Positions 36,474-46,830 of a stretch of DNA of 64,000 bases are shown here, piece by piece; position 1 is the stretch's first letter; each line of letters opens with the position of its first letter. Made by a program: the position numbers and the translations under genes. The notes under the pieces were generated by a model, which made no database searches, had not been told where the DNA came from, and worked only from the letters and a program-made list of their open reading frames with translations. This DNA comes from Collimonas antrihumi. Lineage in GTDB: Bacteria > Pseudomonadota > Gammaproteobacteria > Burkholderiales > Burkholderiaceae_D. The DNA is taken from the NCBI RefSeq assembly GCF_018304965.1, contig NZ_JAGQED010000018.1:1-64000 (forward strand), read 5' to 3'.

Positions 36474-39400
36474 ATGACGAATCAATCCCGAGACATTGCC
36501 TCACCCGTACCGCCGCCATCCGACACAGCAACCCCGATACCGGACAAATCATCTGACGACGCCATCCTTAAACAAAAAAAGACTCCCAAAAAGAAAGCCA
36601 ACTCCGATACGCTCGATCCCGCTCTCAAGAGTGCTCTCGACAAATTGGATGGGGCATTCCAGCGCTCTTTGATGCGGCTTAGAAGCATGCGTGGCGCCCG
36701 TGGTTTGCGACGTCTGTGGGAAGGAAATCGCCACGTGTACGCGGGACCTTGGTACCTGGTGATAGGTAAACACGGCGTTGGAAAAACGAGTGCTCTGCTC
36801 AATTCCAGTCTGACATTTCCGCCGTCTGGCCGCATATCGATCGCTTCCGATTCATCGAGCGCGCAAAACCATGCCGGTCATGCCGATTGGTGGTTGTCCG
36901 ATTCTATTGTGCTGATCAACGCCCCCGAACGATACGTCGTACAGCAAGTTGCTGCTGCGAGGGACAATGCAGAATGGCTTGGCTTTCTGGGCCTGCTGCG
37001 CAAATACCGCAGGCGCACGCCGATCAACGGTGCATTGGTGATGCTCGATGTCGGTGAGTTACTAACTCAGAGCGAGTCTGACCGCCTGGCCTACGCGGAT
37101 CAGCTGCGCGCACGGCTGCATGAACTGCGCATCGAATTGGGTATCCGCTTTCCAGTCTATGTGATCGTCACCAAGATGGATCTGCTGAAAGGCTTTACCG
37201 ATTACTTTCATTCGCTCACGGCCGAAAACCGGGCGCAGGCATGGGGCTTCACTTTGCCTTACGTTAAGACCGGGGGCAAATACACCGCCAGGACTTCGCC
37301 GCTGGAAAACGAGCTGCAAAGTGAGTTGCAAACCCTGAGCCGGCGTCTTGACGACGGTTTGCAACGGCAACAGCGGGATGAACTGGATCATGCCCGGCGC
37401 CGGGCCTTATCAGCGTTGCCGCAGGAATTCGACAGCTTGACGTCCCTACTGACATCCATCCTTGGCGCGATATTTTGTGATAGCAGCTTTGACAATACGC
37501 AAACGCGTCACTCGCTACGTGGAATCTACTTCACCAGCGCTGCACAAGGAGAACACCGCATTCCAGCGGATCAGCTGACGCCGTTGCAACGTCAACTCAC
37601 AGCTGAAAACGACGAAAAAGATAAGACAAACTCCGCAACACACGACGCGCACCGGGCTAATCCAGAAGCGAGTCCGACAAGCGGCAATCGCGGCTATTTT
37701 CTGAGCGACATGTTCAACAAGGTCATTATTCCGGAAGCGCATTTGGCACGCCCCAACTTGCGCAGAGTATTTCGCTTACGTCTGTTGCGTTGGATCGGCC
37801 ATGCCAGCGCCGTAGTCATCGGATTTTGGTTGGTGACAGGACTGATCCTATCGTTCGGCAATAACTCTGCATATTTGCACGCAATCGCCGATAAGACCAC
37901 CGATCTCATGCAACGCATGAACAAGCTGTTTGCTTTGCCAGATACCGAACGAATGTCAGTGGTGCCAGACGCATTGACGGCGGCACAGGAGTTGCCGCTA
38001 TATCGTGGGTTGGATATCAAAGCGCCGTCAACCGGATTTGCTTACGGCTTGTACAGCGCGCCGCCTGTCGCCGCAGCAGCGCACGACAATTACGCAGCGT
38101 TGGGAGATCGCCTGCTGTTGCCGCAGATAATCAAACGCATGGAAGCGACCTTGGCGACAGCTGTCATCAACAAGGATGCCGAAACCGCGTATGACACCTT
38201 ACGCGTGTATTTACAGTTGCACGACAAAGCCTACTTCAGCGCAGCCGATGTACAAGGATGGGTGGAAAAAGATTGGTCCTCGCCAGATAGCGTGGCTACG
38301 TTTGGCGGCCGAGCGTCCATGGCCGGCCATGTCAAACAATTATTTTCAGGGGAGCGCGTAGTGCAAGCAACTACGCCGCAAAATGCCGCCCTGGTCCAGC
38401 AAGCACGTGAGCTTTTGAATGGCAGCCCATCGACGCTACGTTTGTACGAACGTGCCAAAGCCGCCATGATGCAGGAAGCGCCGCGGGATTTTACATTGAC
38501 GCGCGCGGTTGGGCCTGGGGCAAGCACAGTGTTCTTACGCATTTCAGGTGCGCCTTTAGATAAGGGGATTCCGGGCCTGTTTACCTATGACGGCTACCAC
38601 CGGCTGTTCGATGTACGCTTATCCGAATTTGTGGCTAAAGCACAGGCCGACGATGCATGGGTAATGGGCCATCGCCATGCTGAACAAAAGCCGGCCGATG
38701 TCGCCAGATCCATGCGTGAAGATGATCCAGTGACACAAGCTATCCGACGTCAATACCTGGAAGACTATACCCGACACTGGACTACATATCTGGATGATAT
38801 CGACGCTGTCAGCGGGAAGGATCTGAAAGCAGATATGGACGTCTTGCACACTTTGTCTGCGCAGGATTCTCCATTGGCGCGTTTAGCAAGAGCGGCAGCG
38901 CAGGAAACCACCCTGTCGCGGCCATTAGATATGCAGAGCGACAACAGAAACCTGCTTGATAAAGCCACTGAAGCTCTCAAGAAAAAAAGCCGGGGCGCAT
39001 TGGGTATCAGCCCACAGGAACGACAAGAGAAAGAACTGGTCGATAACCATTTCACAATCCTGCGCGAAGTCGTCACAGGACAGCCTGAGATCGGGCAAGC
39101 AAAAACCGTGACCCTGCCCGCTCTGGCCAATGTCATGGCATTGCTGAACGAATATTACACGGTGCTGACGGTCGCCGACACCGCACTGGCGACCAACAGC
39201 GCTCCTCCCGCCAGAATCGACACTGCGATCAAGTTGGAACAGGCTAGCGTGCAATTGCCGGCGCCTTTCAAGCGCGTTCTGACAACATTGGAAGATAGCG
39301 GCAGCAAAAAGATATCGGATGGTACCTCCAGCATCTTCCGGGTTCAGGCACAACGCCAGGTCGACCGGATCAATGCGTTGATGACGAGCCAGGTCAGCGA

Positions 39401-40145
39401 CCTATGCAAGCGCAGCATCGAAGGACATTATCCCTTTGCAGCGAGCGTCAATGAAGTATCGATTGAGAATTTTAGCCGCATGTTCGCCGCTGGCGGGGCA
39501 GCCGACGAATTTTTTCAGAACCAGCTAGCGTCGTTTGTCGATACCAGCAGCCGGCCATGGAAGTACAAAATTCCGGTACCGGCGAATCTTGGCGGGGCAA
39601 TAGCCGTGGGAATGCAAGACGCAAACTTGACTGGCTCGGCGGCTCACAACGAATTACTCAAAGTACTAGCGCAGCAAGGCCCGAATCCCGATGCGTTTGC
39701 ACGGATTCGTACCATCAGAGAGGCATTTTTCCGTGAGCCAGGCAGCAAACAGGTGGCGTGGAAAGTTGATGTCAAAGCTATGGACGTAGCTCCCACCATC
39801 ACCACCTTGCTGATCAATCTCGACGGTCAGGTGCAGCGTTATTCACATGGCCCGGTACAGGCGCTGACCGTCAACTGGCCCGGTCCGCGTGGTGGAGTAA
39901 TGGCGGAACTTACCGCGTCCCCACGCATTAGCGCGGAAACATCGACCATCGCCACGCAAGGGCCGTGGGCTTTATTGCGCTTGCTTGAACGCGGCACGCA
40001 GATCGGTTCGTCTGCAGATGGCCGGACGACGATGGAATTTCAGTTCGATACGCGCAAAGTGGTACTGGAAATGAATGCCGGTGCCACGTCGAATCCTTTC
40101 ACACCCGATGTTTTGAAAGGATTCTCTTGCCCGGGAAGTCCTTAA
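36474..40145 (+). CDS. tssM: TssM (IcmF/VasK) type VI inner membrane subunit, no N-terminal helices
   Basis: 1223 residues. P-loop GKHGVGKT at 98-105 (WYLVIGKHGVGKTSAL), NTPase domain to ~330, then one membrane helix near 445-461 (SAVVIGFWLVTGLILSF) and a long periplasmic part to the C-terminus (EFQFDTRKVVLEMNAG). Usual TssM proteins have two further helices near the N-terminus. Here residues 1-92 are polar, Pro/Lys-rich and contain none. TssM spans the envelope and connects TssL to TssJ and the outer membrane. It would still be inner-membrane anchored with the N-terminus inside. The gene ends 17 bases from the convergent SDR gene. Confidence 0.93.
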   Translation: MTNQSRDIASPVPPPSDTATPIPDKSSDDAILKQKKTPKKKANSDTLDPALKSALDKLDGAFQRSLMRLRSMRGARGLRRLWEGNRHVYAGPWYLVIGKHGVGKTSALLNSSLTFPPSGRISIASDSSSAQNHAGHADWWLSDSIVLINAPERYVVQQVAAARDNAEWLGFLGLLRKYRRRTPINGALVMLDVGELLTQSESDRLAYADQLRARLHELRIELGIRFPVYVIVTKMDLLKGFTDYFHSLTAENRAQAWGFTLPYVKTGGKYTARTSPLENELQSELQTLSRRLDDGLQRQQRDELDHARRRALSALPQEFDSLTSLLTSILGAIFCDSSFDNTQTRHSLRGIYFTSAAQGEHRIPADQLTPLQRQLTAENDEKDKTNSATHDAHRANPEASPTSGNRGYFLSDMFNKVIIPEAHLARPNLRRVFRLRLLRWIGHASAVVIGFWLVTGLILSFGNNSAYLHAIADKTTDLMQRMNKLFALPDTERMSVVPDALTAAQELPLYRGLDIKAPSTGFAYGLYSAPPVAAAAHDNYAALGDRLLLPQIIKRMEATLATAVINKDAETAYDTLRVYLQLHDKAYFSAADVQGWVEKDWSSPDSVATFGGRASMAGHVKQLFSGERVVQATTPQNAALVQQARELLNGSPSTLRLYERAKAAMMQEAPRDFTLTRAVGPGASTVFLRISGAPLDKGIPGLFTYDGYHRLFDVRLSEFVAKAQADDAWVMGHRHAEQKPADVARSMREDDPVTQAIRRQYLEDYTRHWTTYLDDIDAVSGKDLKADMDVLHTLSAQDSPLARLARAAAQETTLSRPLDMQSDNRNLLDKATEALKKKSRGALGISPQERQEKELVDNHFTILREVVTGQPEIGQAKTVTLPALANVMALLNEYYTVLTVADTALATNSAPPARIDTAIKLEQASVQLPAPFKRVLTTLEDSGSKKISDGTSSIFRVQAQRQVDRINALMTSQVSDLCKRSIEGHYPFAASVNEVSIENFSRMFAAGGAADEFFQNQLASFVDTSSRPWKYKIPVPANLGGAIAVGMQDANLTGSAAHNELLKVLAQQGPNPDAFARIRTIREAFFREPGSKQVAWKVDVKAMDVAPTITTLLINLDGQVQRYSHGPVQALTVNWPGPRGGVMAELTASPRISAETSTIATQGPWALLRLLERGTQIGSSADGRTTMEFQFDTRKVVLEMNAGATSNPFTPDVLKGFSCPGSP

Positions 40146-40162
40146 TGAGGTTCAAGCGACAC

Positions 40163-40954
40163 TCAAGCCCAACCCGCATCGACAATGAATTCCTGGGCAG
40201 TGCACATCGCACTATCATCCGCCGCCAGGAACAAGACCATGCGCGCCAGATGCCACGGTTGCAACTTACCGGGTAGGCACTGGTTGCGCTTGATGTCTTC
40301 CTCTCCCGCCGCATCCAGCCACAACGCGACCTGCCTTTCAGTCATCACCCATCCCGGCGACACGGTATTGACGCGGATATTGTACGGCCCGAGGTCGCGC
40401 GCCAAGCCGCGTGTCAGGCCGACCACAGCCGCCTTGGCCGTGGTGTACACCGGATAACCGCCGTTCGACAGATGCCAGCTGATCGAGCTGAGATTGATGA
40501 TCGATCCGCCGCCCTTTTTTTGCATGCCCGGTGCGATCGCCTGGCAGGTAAAGAACATCGGGCGCTGATTGATGGCGATCCGGTCATCCCAATAATCGAC
40601 GGTTACTTTCGCCAGTTGATGGCGCTGGTCGTTGGCGGCATTGTTGACCAGCACATCGAATGTGCCTATCTCTTGCGCCAATCCCTGTATGGTCGTCTGC
40701 AATGCCGCAATATCGCGGATGTCGCAATGACGAAATAGCGGCTTGACCAGACCTGCTGCTGCCAGGCTTTCACACAAAGCCTCGCTGGCCTCCTTCTCGA
40801 TATCGACGAAACCTACGCGCGCGCCCTGTTCCGCAAATGCGCTGACAATCGCCGCGCCGATACCGCTGCCGCCGCCGGTGATGAATACGTTCTTGTCTTT
40901 CAGGCTGGGGAAACGCGCCAGCTGTGCTTGTGCCATGTCGTTTACTGCCGGCAT
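40163..40954 (-). CDS. SDR sugar dehydrogenase (probable pentose/galactose 1-dehydrogenase)
   Basis: 263 residues of the classical short-chain dehydrogenase family. NAD(P)-binding TGGGSGIG near 27-34, NNAA, and active-site Ser/Tyr/Lys (NLSSISWHL; YPVYTTAK). It probably oxidises L-arabinose or a similar aldose to the lactone, as the first step of the non-phosphorylative route encoded by the operon. The substrate is inferred from neighbours. Its last 19 codons recur at 27550-27606. It is the last gene of the chvE operon and is convergent with tssM. Confidence 0.85.
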   Translation of the reverse strand: MPAVNDMAQAQLARFPSLKDKNVFITGGGSGIGAAIVSAFAEQGARVGFVDIEKEASEALCESLAAAGLVKPLFRHCDIRDIAALQTTIQGLAQEIGTFDVLVNNAANDQRHQLAKVTVDYWDDRIAINQRPMFFTCQAIAPGMQKKGGGSIINLSSISWHLSNGGYPVYTTAKAAVVGLTRGLARDLGPYNIRVNTVSPGWVMTERQVALWLDAAGEEDIKRNQCLPGKLQPWHLARMVLFLAADDSAMCTAQEFIVDAGWA

Positions 40955-41011
40955 ATCAACTCCTGTTCAATGTGGTGCCTGGAAAATCCGCTTACCTTAC
41001 CTTACTTCAGT

Positions 41012-42592
41012 TTACTTGCCGCTCAACTGGCCATTGATACGCTGCCCGATCGCCAGCGGATTACTATCCTGAATCGCTGCCGGCAACAGGTCCTGCGGTA
41101 TGTTTTGATATGAAACCGGCCTTAAAAAGCGCTGGATCGCAGCCGTGCCCACTGACGTCGTGCGGCTGTCCGAGGTGGCCGGGAACGGCCCGCCGTGAAC
41201 CATGGAATAGGACACTTCGACTCCGGTCGGAAAGCCATTCGCCAGAATCCGGCCGGCCTTGCGCTCCAGGATCGGCAGCAGTCCGCGCACTGCCTGGTGA
41301 TCGCCGTCGGTCATCTGCAAAGTTGCGGTCAGTTGCCCTTCCAGGTTCTCCGCCACCGCAAGCATCTCGGCCATATCGCGGCATGCGACCAGCAGCGACG
41401 CCGGTCCGAATATTTCTTCCGACAACTGCGGATCGGTCAGGAAATCCTGGGCGCTGGTGCTGAACAATGCCGGTACGCCGCTGCCTGCCGCGTCGCTGGC
41501 GACGCCTTGGCTGAGCTGACGTACGCGAGAGTTGGCGGCAAGACGGCCAACACCTTTTTGATATGCGTGATGAATGCCAGCCGTCAGCATGGCCGCGGCA
41601 TTGCGCTGCGCCAGTTGCGTCGCGGCAGCCGTACTGAAGCGTTCCAGATCCGGTCCTTGCAATGCCAGCACCAGGCCAGGATTGGTACAGAACTGGCCGA
41701 CGCCCAGCACCAGCGAATCGACAAAAGCAGCGGCCAGCGGTTCGGCCTTGTCGGCCAGCGCCTGCGGTAACAGGAATACCGGATTGATACTACTCATTTC
41801 GGCATACACTGGAATCGGCTGAGGACGCGCGGCAGCAGCCGACATCAACACCAGGCCACCTTGACGCGAGCCGGTGAAGCCGACCGCCTGTATCGCCGGA
41901 TGCTGCACCAGTTCGATGCCGAGATCGTTGCCGATACCGGTCAATAGCGAAAATACGCCTTCCGGAAAGCCCGCTGCCGATACCGCTTTCTGCAGTGCCC
42001 GCCCGACCAGCTCTGAGGTGCCGGGATGGGCAGGATGGGCTTTCACCACCACCGGGCAACCCGCCGCCAATGCAGCTGCGGTATCACCGCCGGCGACTGA
42101 AAACGCCAAAGGAAAATTACTGGCGCCGAACACCGCAACCGGCCCCAATGCAATCATGCGCAGACGTAAATCGACCCGCGGAAAAGGTTGGCGATCCGGT
42201 AGCGCCGGATCGATCCGCGCATCCTGCCATGAACCTTCACGCAGTACTTCGGCAAACAATCTGAGCTGGCCCACGGTGCGGCCGCGTTCGCCTTCCAGCC
42301 TGGCGCGCGGCAAGCCGCTTTCACTCATCGCACGCTCTATCAGCTGATCGCCGAGAGCCAGGATATTTTCAGCGATGCTTTCCAGTAAGCGGGCGCGCGT
42401 CTCCGGATCGGTATTCCGGTAAGGATCAAAAGCGATCCGCGCCAATTCGCAGGCGCAGTCGACCTCGGCTTTGCCGGCGGTATGGAATGCTGGTTGAAGT
42501 TCGCTGGCGGTGGCGGGATTGAATGCAAAAAAGGCAGTTCCTCCGCCTTTGATATGAGAAGCGCCGATCAGCGATTCGCCTGTGATGTCCAT
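41012..42592 (-). CDS. 2-oxoglutarate semialdehyde (2,5-dioxovalerate) dehydrogenase
   Basis: 526 residues from the ATG at 42592; the open frame extends upstream but that part is not family-like. Aldehyde dehydrogenase fold with the catalytic Cys in [14 protein letters not shown] near residue 301 and the general-base Glu region in [16 protein letters not shown]. This is the 2,5-dioxovalerate dehydrogenase group that converts 2-oxoglutarate semialdehyde to 2-oxoglutarate using NAD(P)+. This is the last step of oxidative pentose or hexarate breakdown, linking it to the TCA cycle. It lies between araD1 and the SDR in the operon. Confidence 0.88.
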   Translation of the reverse strand: MDITGESLIGASHIKGGGTAFFAFNPATASELQPAFHTAGKAEVDCACELARIAFDPYRNTDPETRARLLESIAENILALGDQLIERAMSESGLPRARLEGERGRTVGQLRLFAEVLREGSWQDARIDPALPDRQPFPRVDLRLRMIALGPVAVFGASNFPLAFSVAGGDTAAALAAGCPVVVKAHPAHPGTSELVGRALQKAVSAAGFPEGVFSLLTGIGNDLGIELVQHPAIQAVGFTGSRQGGLVLMSAAAARPQPIPVYAEMSSINPVFLLPQALADKAEPLAAAFVDSLVLGVGQFCTNPGLVLALQGPDLERFSTAAATQLAQRNAAAMLTAGIHHAYQKGVGRLAANSRVRQLSQGVASDAAGSGVPALFSTSAQDFLTDPQLSEEIFGPASLLVACRDMAEMLAVAENLEGQLTATLQMTDGDHQAVRGLLPILERKAGRILANGFPTGVEVSYSMVHGGPFPATSDSRTTSVGTAAIQRFLRPVSYQNIPQDLLPAAIQDSNPLAIGQRINGQLSGK

Positions 42593-42635
42593 GCTTTTCC
42601 TAACAATAAAATGGCTGTGGTTCAGAGATTCCGAA

Positions 42636-43631
42636 TCACAGCGGGCGAATCCGCGGTGTCGCCAAAGTCTCGACTGCGAGCCGGTTACGCAACGGCGGCC
42701 CGAAGGCAGCCACGTCAATCTCGAATGTTTCTCCGGGTGCGACCTGGATGCCATCCGAGCAACTCAAGGTCGCCGTGCCGAAGAAATGGATATGGACATC
42801 GCCGGGGCGGCGGAACAGCGGGTATTTGAAGTGGTGATACTCCAGGTTGGCAACAGTATGCGACATATTCTCTTCGCCGCTGACAAACGGCTTTTCCCAA
42901 CGCACCTGGCCATTGACACTGCGAATACGCGACATGCCTTCCACATGCGATGGCAAATCACCTATCAGCAAGGCGGGACCGACAGCGCAAACCCGCAGTT
43001 TGGAATGCGCCAGATACAGATAGTTCTGACGTTCGGTGACATGATCGGAAAACTCGTTGCCAATCGCAAAGCCGAGCCGGCATGGCGTGCCATCCGCAGC
43101 AATCACATACAGCGCTGCAATCTCTGGTTCTTCCCCGCCGTCCAGCGCAAATTGCGGCATCGTCAACGGTTGCTCGCCAGCGCAGACAATGCTGCCGTCG
43201 CCTTTGTAAAACCATTCCGGTTGCACCCCGGTCTGGCCGGGCTGCGGCTTGCCGCCTTCCAGGCCCATGCGGAACATTTTCATGCTGTCGGTCAGGGTAT
43301 CGACATCGTTGATTTTCTTGTGCATGGCGTCGCGGCCGTCAGCGCTGCCCAGATGGGTAAGGCCGGTGCCGGTGACGTAACAATGGGCGCTGTCGCTGTG
43401 ATCCAGCGGTGGCAGCAAGCGACCGGCCTTCGCAACTTCAGCGTAATCCAGAACAACAGCTCCCAACCCGGCGCTGGCCACGCTTTGCAACGAACTATTG
43501 CTTTCGATCGCTGCTTGCGCCAACTCGTAGGTTGAGGCATAACCATCCACTACATGGATTTTCCGGCCTTCATCTTCCAGTACCCCGATCCGACGCTGTC
43601 CGTCGGCCAGTTTGAATTGAACCAACAACAT
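42636..43631 (-). CDS. araD1: AraD1/GguC family protein (FAH fold, 2-keto-3-deoxypentonate dehydratase-like)
   Basis: 331 residues of the AraD1/GguC branch of the fumarylacetoacetate hydrolase superfamily: [40 protein letters not shown] (a family signature) and [16 protein letters not shown] near the metal site. It probably dehydrates L-2-keto-3-deoxyarabonate to 2-oxoglutarate semialdehyde. The gene name GguC comes from its usual place beside gguAB. A repeat copy lies in the 93-base gap between it and the upstream dehydratase. Confidence 0.87.
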   Translation of the reverse strand: MLLVQFKLADGQRRIGVLEDEGRKIHVVDGYASTYELAQAAIESNSSLQSVASAGLGAVVLDYAEVAKAGRLLPPLDHSDSAHCYVTGTGLTHLGSADGRDAMHKKINDVDTLTDSMKMFRMGLEGGKPQPGQTGVQPEWFYKGDGSIVCAGEQPLTMPQFALDGGEEPEIAALYVIAADGTPCRLGFAIGNEFSDHVTERQNYLYLAHSKLRVCAVGPALLIGDLPSHVEGMSRIRSVNGQVRWEKPFVSGEENMSHTVANLEYHHFKYPLFRRPGDVHIHFFGTATLSCSDGIQVAPGETFEIDVAAFGPPLRNRLAVETLATPRIRPL

Positions 43632-43646
43632 GTATTTCCCCGTTCT

Positions 43647-43717
43647 TGTAGGGTGGGCAAGATTTTTTGCCCACGCGGATTATCAAACATCGACGGCACA
43701 AAAACGTGCCCCCCACG
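43647..43717. repeat. GTAGGGTGGGC-family dispersed palindrome, copy 3
   Basis: TGTAGGGTGGGCA at 43647-43659 and an inner GCCCACG, with the far arm GTGCCCCCCACG degraded. It lies between araD1 and the dehydratase inside the pentose operon, so it would be transcribed. Confidence 0.65.
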
Positions 43718-43724
43718 ATTGCAA

Positions 43725-45488
43725 TTAGTGAGAATGTTTAGGCACAGCCGAACCGCGGCAACCAACCAGGAAATCGAAATCGCAGCCTTCGTCGGCCTGC
43801 AAAACCCGGTCGATATACAAGCGCTGGTACCCGCTATGTGCAGTCACGGTTTCCGCGTTCACTATGGCTCTTGCAGTCTGGCGCTGCGCCATTTCGGCAT
43901 CGCTGATATCCAGATGCAAACGCCCTGCTTCGCAATCCAGCTCGATCCAGTCGCCGTCTTGCACAATGCCCAGCGGTCCGCCGGCGGCGGCTTCCGGCGC
44001 CACGTGCAGGACCACAGTACCGTAAGCAGTGCCGCTCATGCGGGCATCGGAAATCCGCACCATGTCTTTGATGCCCTTCGCCAGCAGCTTCGGCGGCAAA
44101 CCCATGTTGCCAACCTCGGCCATGCCGGGATAGCCTTTCGGTCCGCAATTCTTCATCACCAGCACCGAGCTGGCATCGACATCCAGTTCCGGATCGTTGA
44201 TACGCGTCTTGTAGTGTGCAAAATCTTCGAACACCACCGCCTTGCCGCGATGCTTCATCAGTTCCGGCGAGGCAGCGGATGGCTTCAGTACCGCACCGCG
44301 CGGCGCCAGGTTACCGCGCAAGATGCAAATGCCGCCGTCGGCAATCAATGGCTTGTCGATGACGCGGATCACTTCATCGTTGTAGATGGGTGCGTCCCGG
44401 TTATTCTCCCAAAGCGATTTGCCGTTCACCGTCAGGGCGTCCTTGTGCGGCAACAACCCGGCTTCGCCCAGACGGCGCAGCACGCCGGGCAGACCACCGG
44501 CGTAGTAAAACTCTTCCATCAGGAAGCGGCCGGACGGCTGCAAATCAACCAACGTCGGCGTGCCACGCCCAATTGTCGTCCAGTCTTCCAATTCAAGCGG
44601 TACGCCGATACGGGCGGCGATCGCCTTCAAATGAATCACAGCATTAGTCGAACCACCGATCGCGGCATTGACCCGGATCGCATTTTCGAACGCAGCACGA
44701 GTCAGTATTTTCGACAGCCGCAAGTCTTCCCACACCATATCGACAATCCGCATGCCCGACATGTGCGCCAGCACATAACGGCGCGCATCGACTGCAGGAA
44801 TCGCGGCATTGTGCGGCAAGGAAGTGCCAAGCGCCTCGGCCATGCAAGCCATGGTGGAAGCCGTGCCCATGGTGTTGCAGGTGCCGGCCGAGCGCGACAT
44901 GCCGGATTCCGCCGCCAGGAATTGATGCATGGTGATCTGGCCGCCTTTGACTGCTTCGCTCAGTTGCCAGACAGCGGTGCCGGAACCCAGATCCTTGCCT
45001 TCGTGTTTACCGTTCAGCATCGGGCCGCCGGTGACAACAATCGCCGGGATGTCGCAGCTGGCCGCGCCCATCAGCAACGCCGGCGTAGTCTTGTCGCAGC
45101 CGACCAGCAGCACTACGGCGTCCATCGGATTGCCGCGTATCGATTCTTCTACATCCATGCTGGCGAGATTACGGGTCAGCATGGCGGTTGGCCGCAGATT
45201 CGATTCGCCGTTGGAGAACACCGGGAACTCCACCGGGAATCCGCCCGCTTCATAAATGCCGCGTTTGACGTGTTCCGCAATCTTGCGGAAGTGCGCGTTG
45301 CATGGTGTCAGTTCAGACCAGGTATTACAGATGCCGATGATCGGCTTGCCCTGGAATTCATGATCGGGAATCCCCTGGTTCTTCATCCAGCTGCGGTACA
45401 TCATGCCGTTCTTGTCGTTGCTGCCAAACCATTCGGCCGAGCGCAGCGGGCGTGTATTTTGGAGCGGGCTCTTTTTATCGACAGTCAT
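43725..45488 (-). CDS. IlvD/Edd-family sugar-acid dehydratase (probable L-arabinonate dehydratase)
   Basis: 587 residues. The iron-sulfur cluster cysteines are C54 (IIGICNTWSE), C131 (LLVGCDKTTP) and C204 (SAGTCNTMGT). The FeS/Mg dehydratase signature GCDKTTPALLMGA and a C-terminal MSGTAYGTVVLHVAPE are present. The pentonate-dehydratase branch of IlvD/Edd removes water from L-arabinonate (or D-xylonate/L-fuconate) to give the 2-keto-3-deoxy acid that AraD1 uses. The exact sugar acid cannot be told from sequence alone. Confidence 0.92.
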   Translation of the reverse strand: MTVDKKSPLQNTRPLRSAEWFGSNDKNGMMYRSWMKNQGIPDHEFQGKPIIGICNTWSELTPCNAHFRKIAEHVKRGIYEAGGFPVEFPVFSNGESNLRPTAMLTRNLASMDVEESIRGNPMDAVVLLVGCDKTTPALLMGAASCDIPAIVVTGGPMLNGKHEGKDLGSGTAVWQLSEAVKGGQITMHQFLAAESGMSRSAGTCNTMGTASTMACMAEALGTSLPHNAAIPAVDARRYVLAHMSGMRIVDMVWEDLRLSKILTRAAFENAIRVNAAIGGSTNAVIHLKAIAARIGVPLELEDWTTIGRGTPTLVDLQPSGRFLMEEFYYAGGLPGVLRRLGEAGLLPHKDALTVNGKSLWENNRDAPIYNDEVIRVIDKPLIADGGICILRGNLAPRGAVLKPSAASPELMKHRGKAVVFEDFAHYKTRINDPELDVDASSVLVMKNCGPKGYPGMAEVGNMGLPPKLLAKGIKDMVRISDARMSGTAYGTVVLHVAPEAAAGGPLGIVQDGDWIELDCEAGRLHLDISDAEMAQRQTARAIVNAETVTAHSGYQRLYIDRVLQADEGCDFDFLVGCRGSAVPKHSH

Positions 45489-45611
45489 CTTTGGCTTCCT
45501 TTTGAATTTTCAGGACGGCATCTCTCCGCACCGAGGTTGATGCCGCTATAAAATGAAATCTGGAAAATCGCCAGCTGCGGATCAATCATCCGCAACGGCA
45601 TTGCAGTTGTT

Positions 45612-46829
45612 CTATTTGTTCTTGTTGTAGACGTCGACAAATACTGCGGCCAGCAATACCAGGCCTTTGATTACCTGCTGATAATCGATGCCGATGCCCA
45701 TGATCGACATGCCATTGTTCATCACGCCCATCACGAAAGCGCCGATCACCGCTCCCATGACCTTGCCGACGCCGCCGGATGCCGAGGCGCCGCCGATGAA
45801 GCAAGCTGCAATGACATCCAATTCAAAGCCGGTTCCGGCTTTTGGCGTGGCTGTATTGAGACGGGCTGCAAAAATCAAACCCGCCAGCGCTGCCAGCATG
45901 CCCATGTTGATGAAGGTGTAGAACGATACGCGCGAGGTCTTGATGCCGGACAGTTTGGCAGCCTTCTCGTTACCGCCGACTGCATAGATGCGGCGGCCGA
46001 TGGTGGTGCGGTTGGCGATAAACGTGTACACCACCATCAGCAGGAACATGATGATCAGTACGTTCGGCATGCCCTTATAAGAAGCCAGCAGATAACTGAA
46101 GAAGATGATAACCGCGGCAAACACCGCGTTCTTCACGATGAAGAACAGATAAGGCTCATCCTCCATGCCGTGCCTGGTCTGCTTGTTGCGGGCGCGGACT
46201 TTGACGAAAATCATGATGGCGGCGACGACGACGCCTACCAGCAAGGAAGTGATGCGCACATCGGCGGCGCTGAAGATATCAGGGATGAAGCCCGAGCTCA
46301 GCATCTGGAAATCGTCAGGGAACGGCCCTATCGATTGCCCTTGCAGCAGCGCCAGCGTCAATCCCTTGAACACCAGCATGCCGGCCAGGGTGACGATGAA
46401 TGAAGGAATCTTGAAAAACGCCACCCAATATCCCTGGGCCGCGCCGATCACGCCCCCAGCCAGGATGCAAAGGATGCTGGCCAGTACGAAATTCATGTGC
46501 AGGTTGACGATCAGCACTGCCGCCAGCGCACCGATGAAACCGACCACCGATCCCACCGACAAGTCGATATGGCCAGCCACGATAACCATCAGCATGCCCA
46601 GCGCCATGATGACGATGTAGCTGTTCTGCAGCACCAGGTTGGTCAGGTTCAGCGGCTGCATCAGGGTGCCGTTAGTCATGTACTGGAAAAACGCCATGAT
46701 CGCGATCAACGACATGAGCATGCCGTATTCGCGCATATTGTTTTTCAGGAAGCCGCTGTATTCCTTCTTTTCGGCTGCGGGCTGGGGCCGGTTCTCATTG
46801 GCTGTCGGCGCTAGAATATCGTGGTTCAT
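45612..46829 (-). CDS. gguB: Multiple-monosaccharide ABC transporter permease
   Basis: 405 residues with about ten membrane helices. It belongs to the ribose/galactose/xylose permease group: GHIDLSVGSVVGFIGALAAV, the loop GNEKAAKLSGIKTSRV, and IGGASASGGVGKVMGAVIGA. It forms the channel of the ChvE-GguA-GguB importer in the inner membrane. The start codon is one base from the gguA stop, so translation is coupled. Confidence 0.93.
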   Translation of the reverse strand: MNHDILAPTANENRPQPAAEKKEYSGFLKNNMREYGMLMSLIAIMAFFQYMTNGTLMQPLNLTNLVLQNSYIVIMALGMLMVIVAGHIDLSVGSVVGFIGALAAVLIVNLHMNFVLASILCILAGGVIGAAQGYWVAFFKIPSFIVTLAGMLVFKGLTLALLQGQSIGPFPDDFQMLSSGFIPDIFSAADVRITSLLVGVVVAAIMIFVKVRARNKQTRHGMEDEPYLFFIVKNAVFAAVIIFFSYLLASYKGMPNVLIIMFLLMVVYTFIANRTTIGRRIYAVGGNEKAAKLSGIKTSRVSFYTFINMGMLAALAGLIFAARLNTATPKAGTGFELDVIAACFIGGASASGGVGKVMGAVIGAFVMGVMNNGMSIMGIGIDYQQVIKGLVLLAAVFVDVYNKNK

Positions 46830-46830
46830 T

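Noticed and set aside
43554-45551. 665-codon plus-strand frame opposite the dehydratase
   Set aside because: Antisense to a well-defined IlvD/Edd gene and of shadow-like composition.
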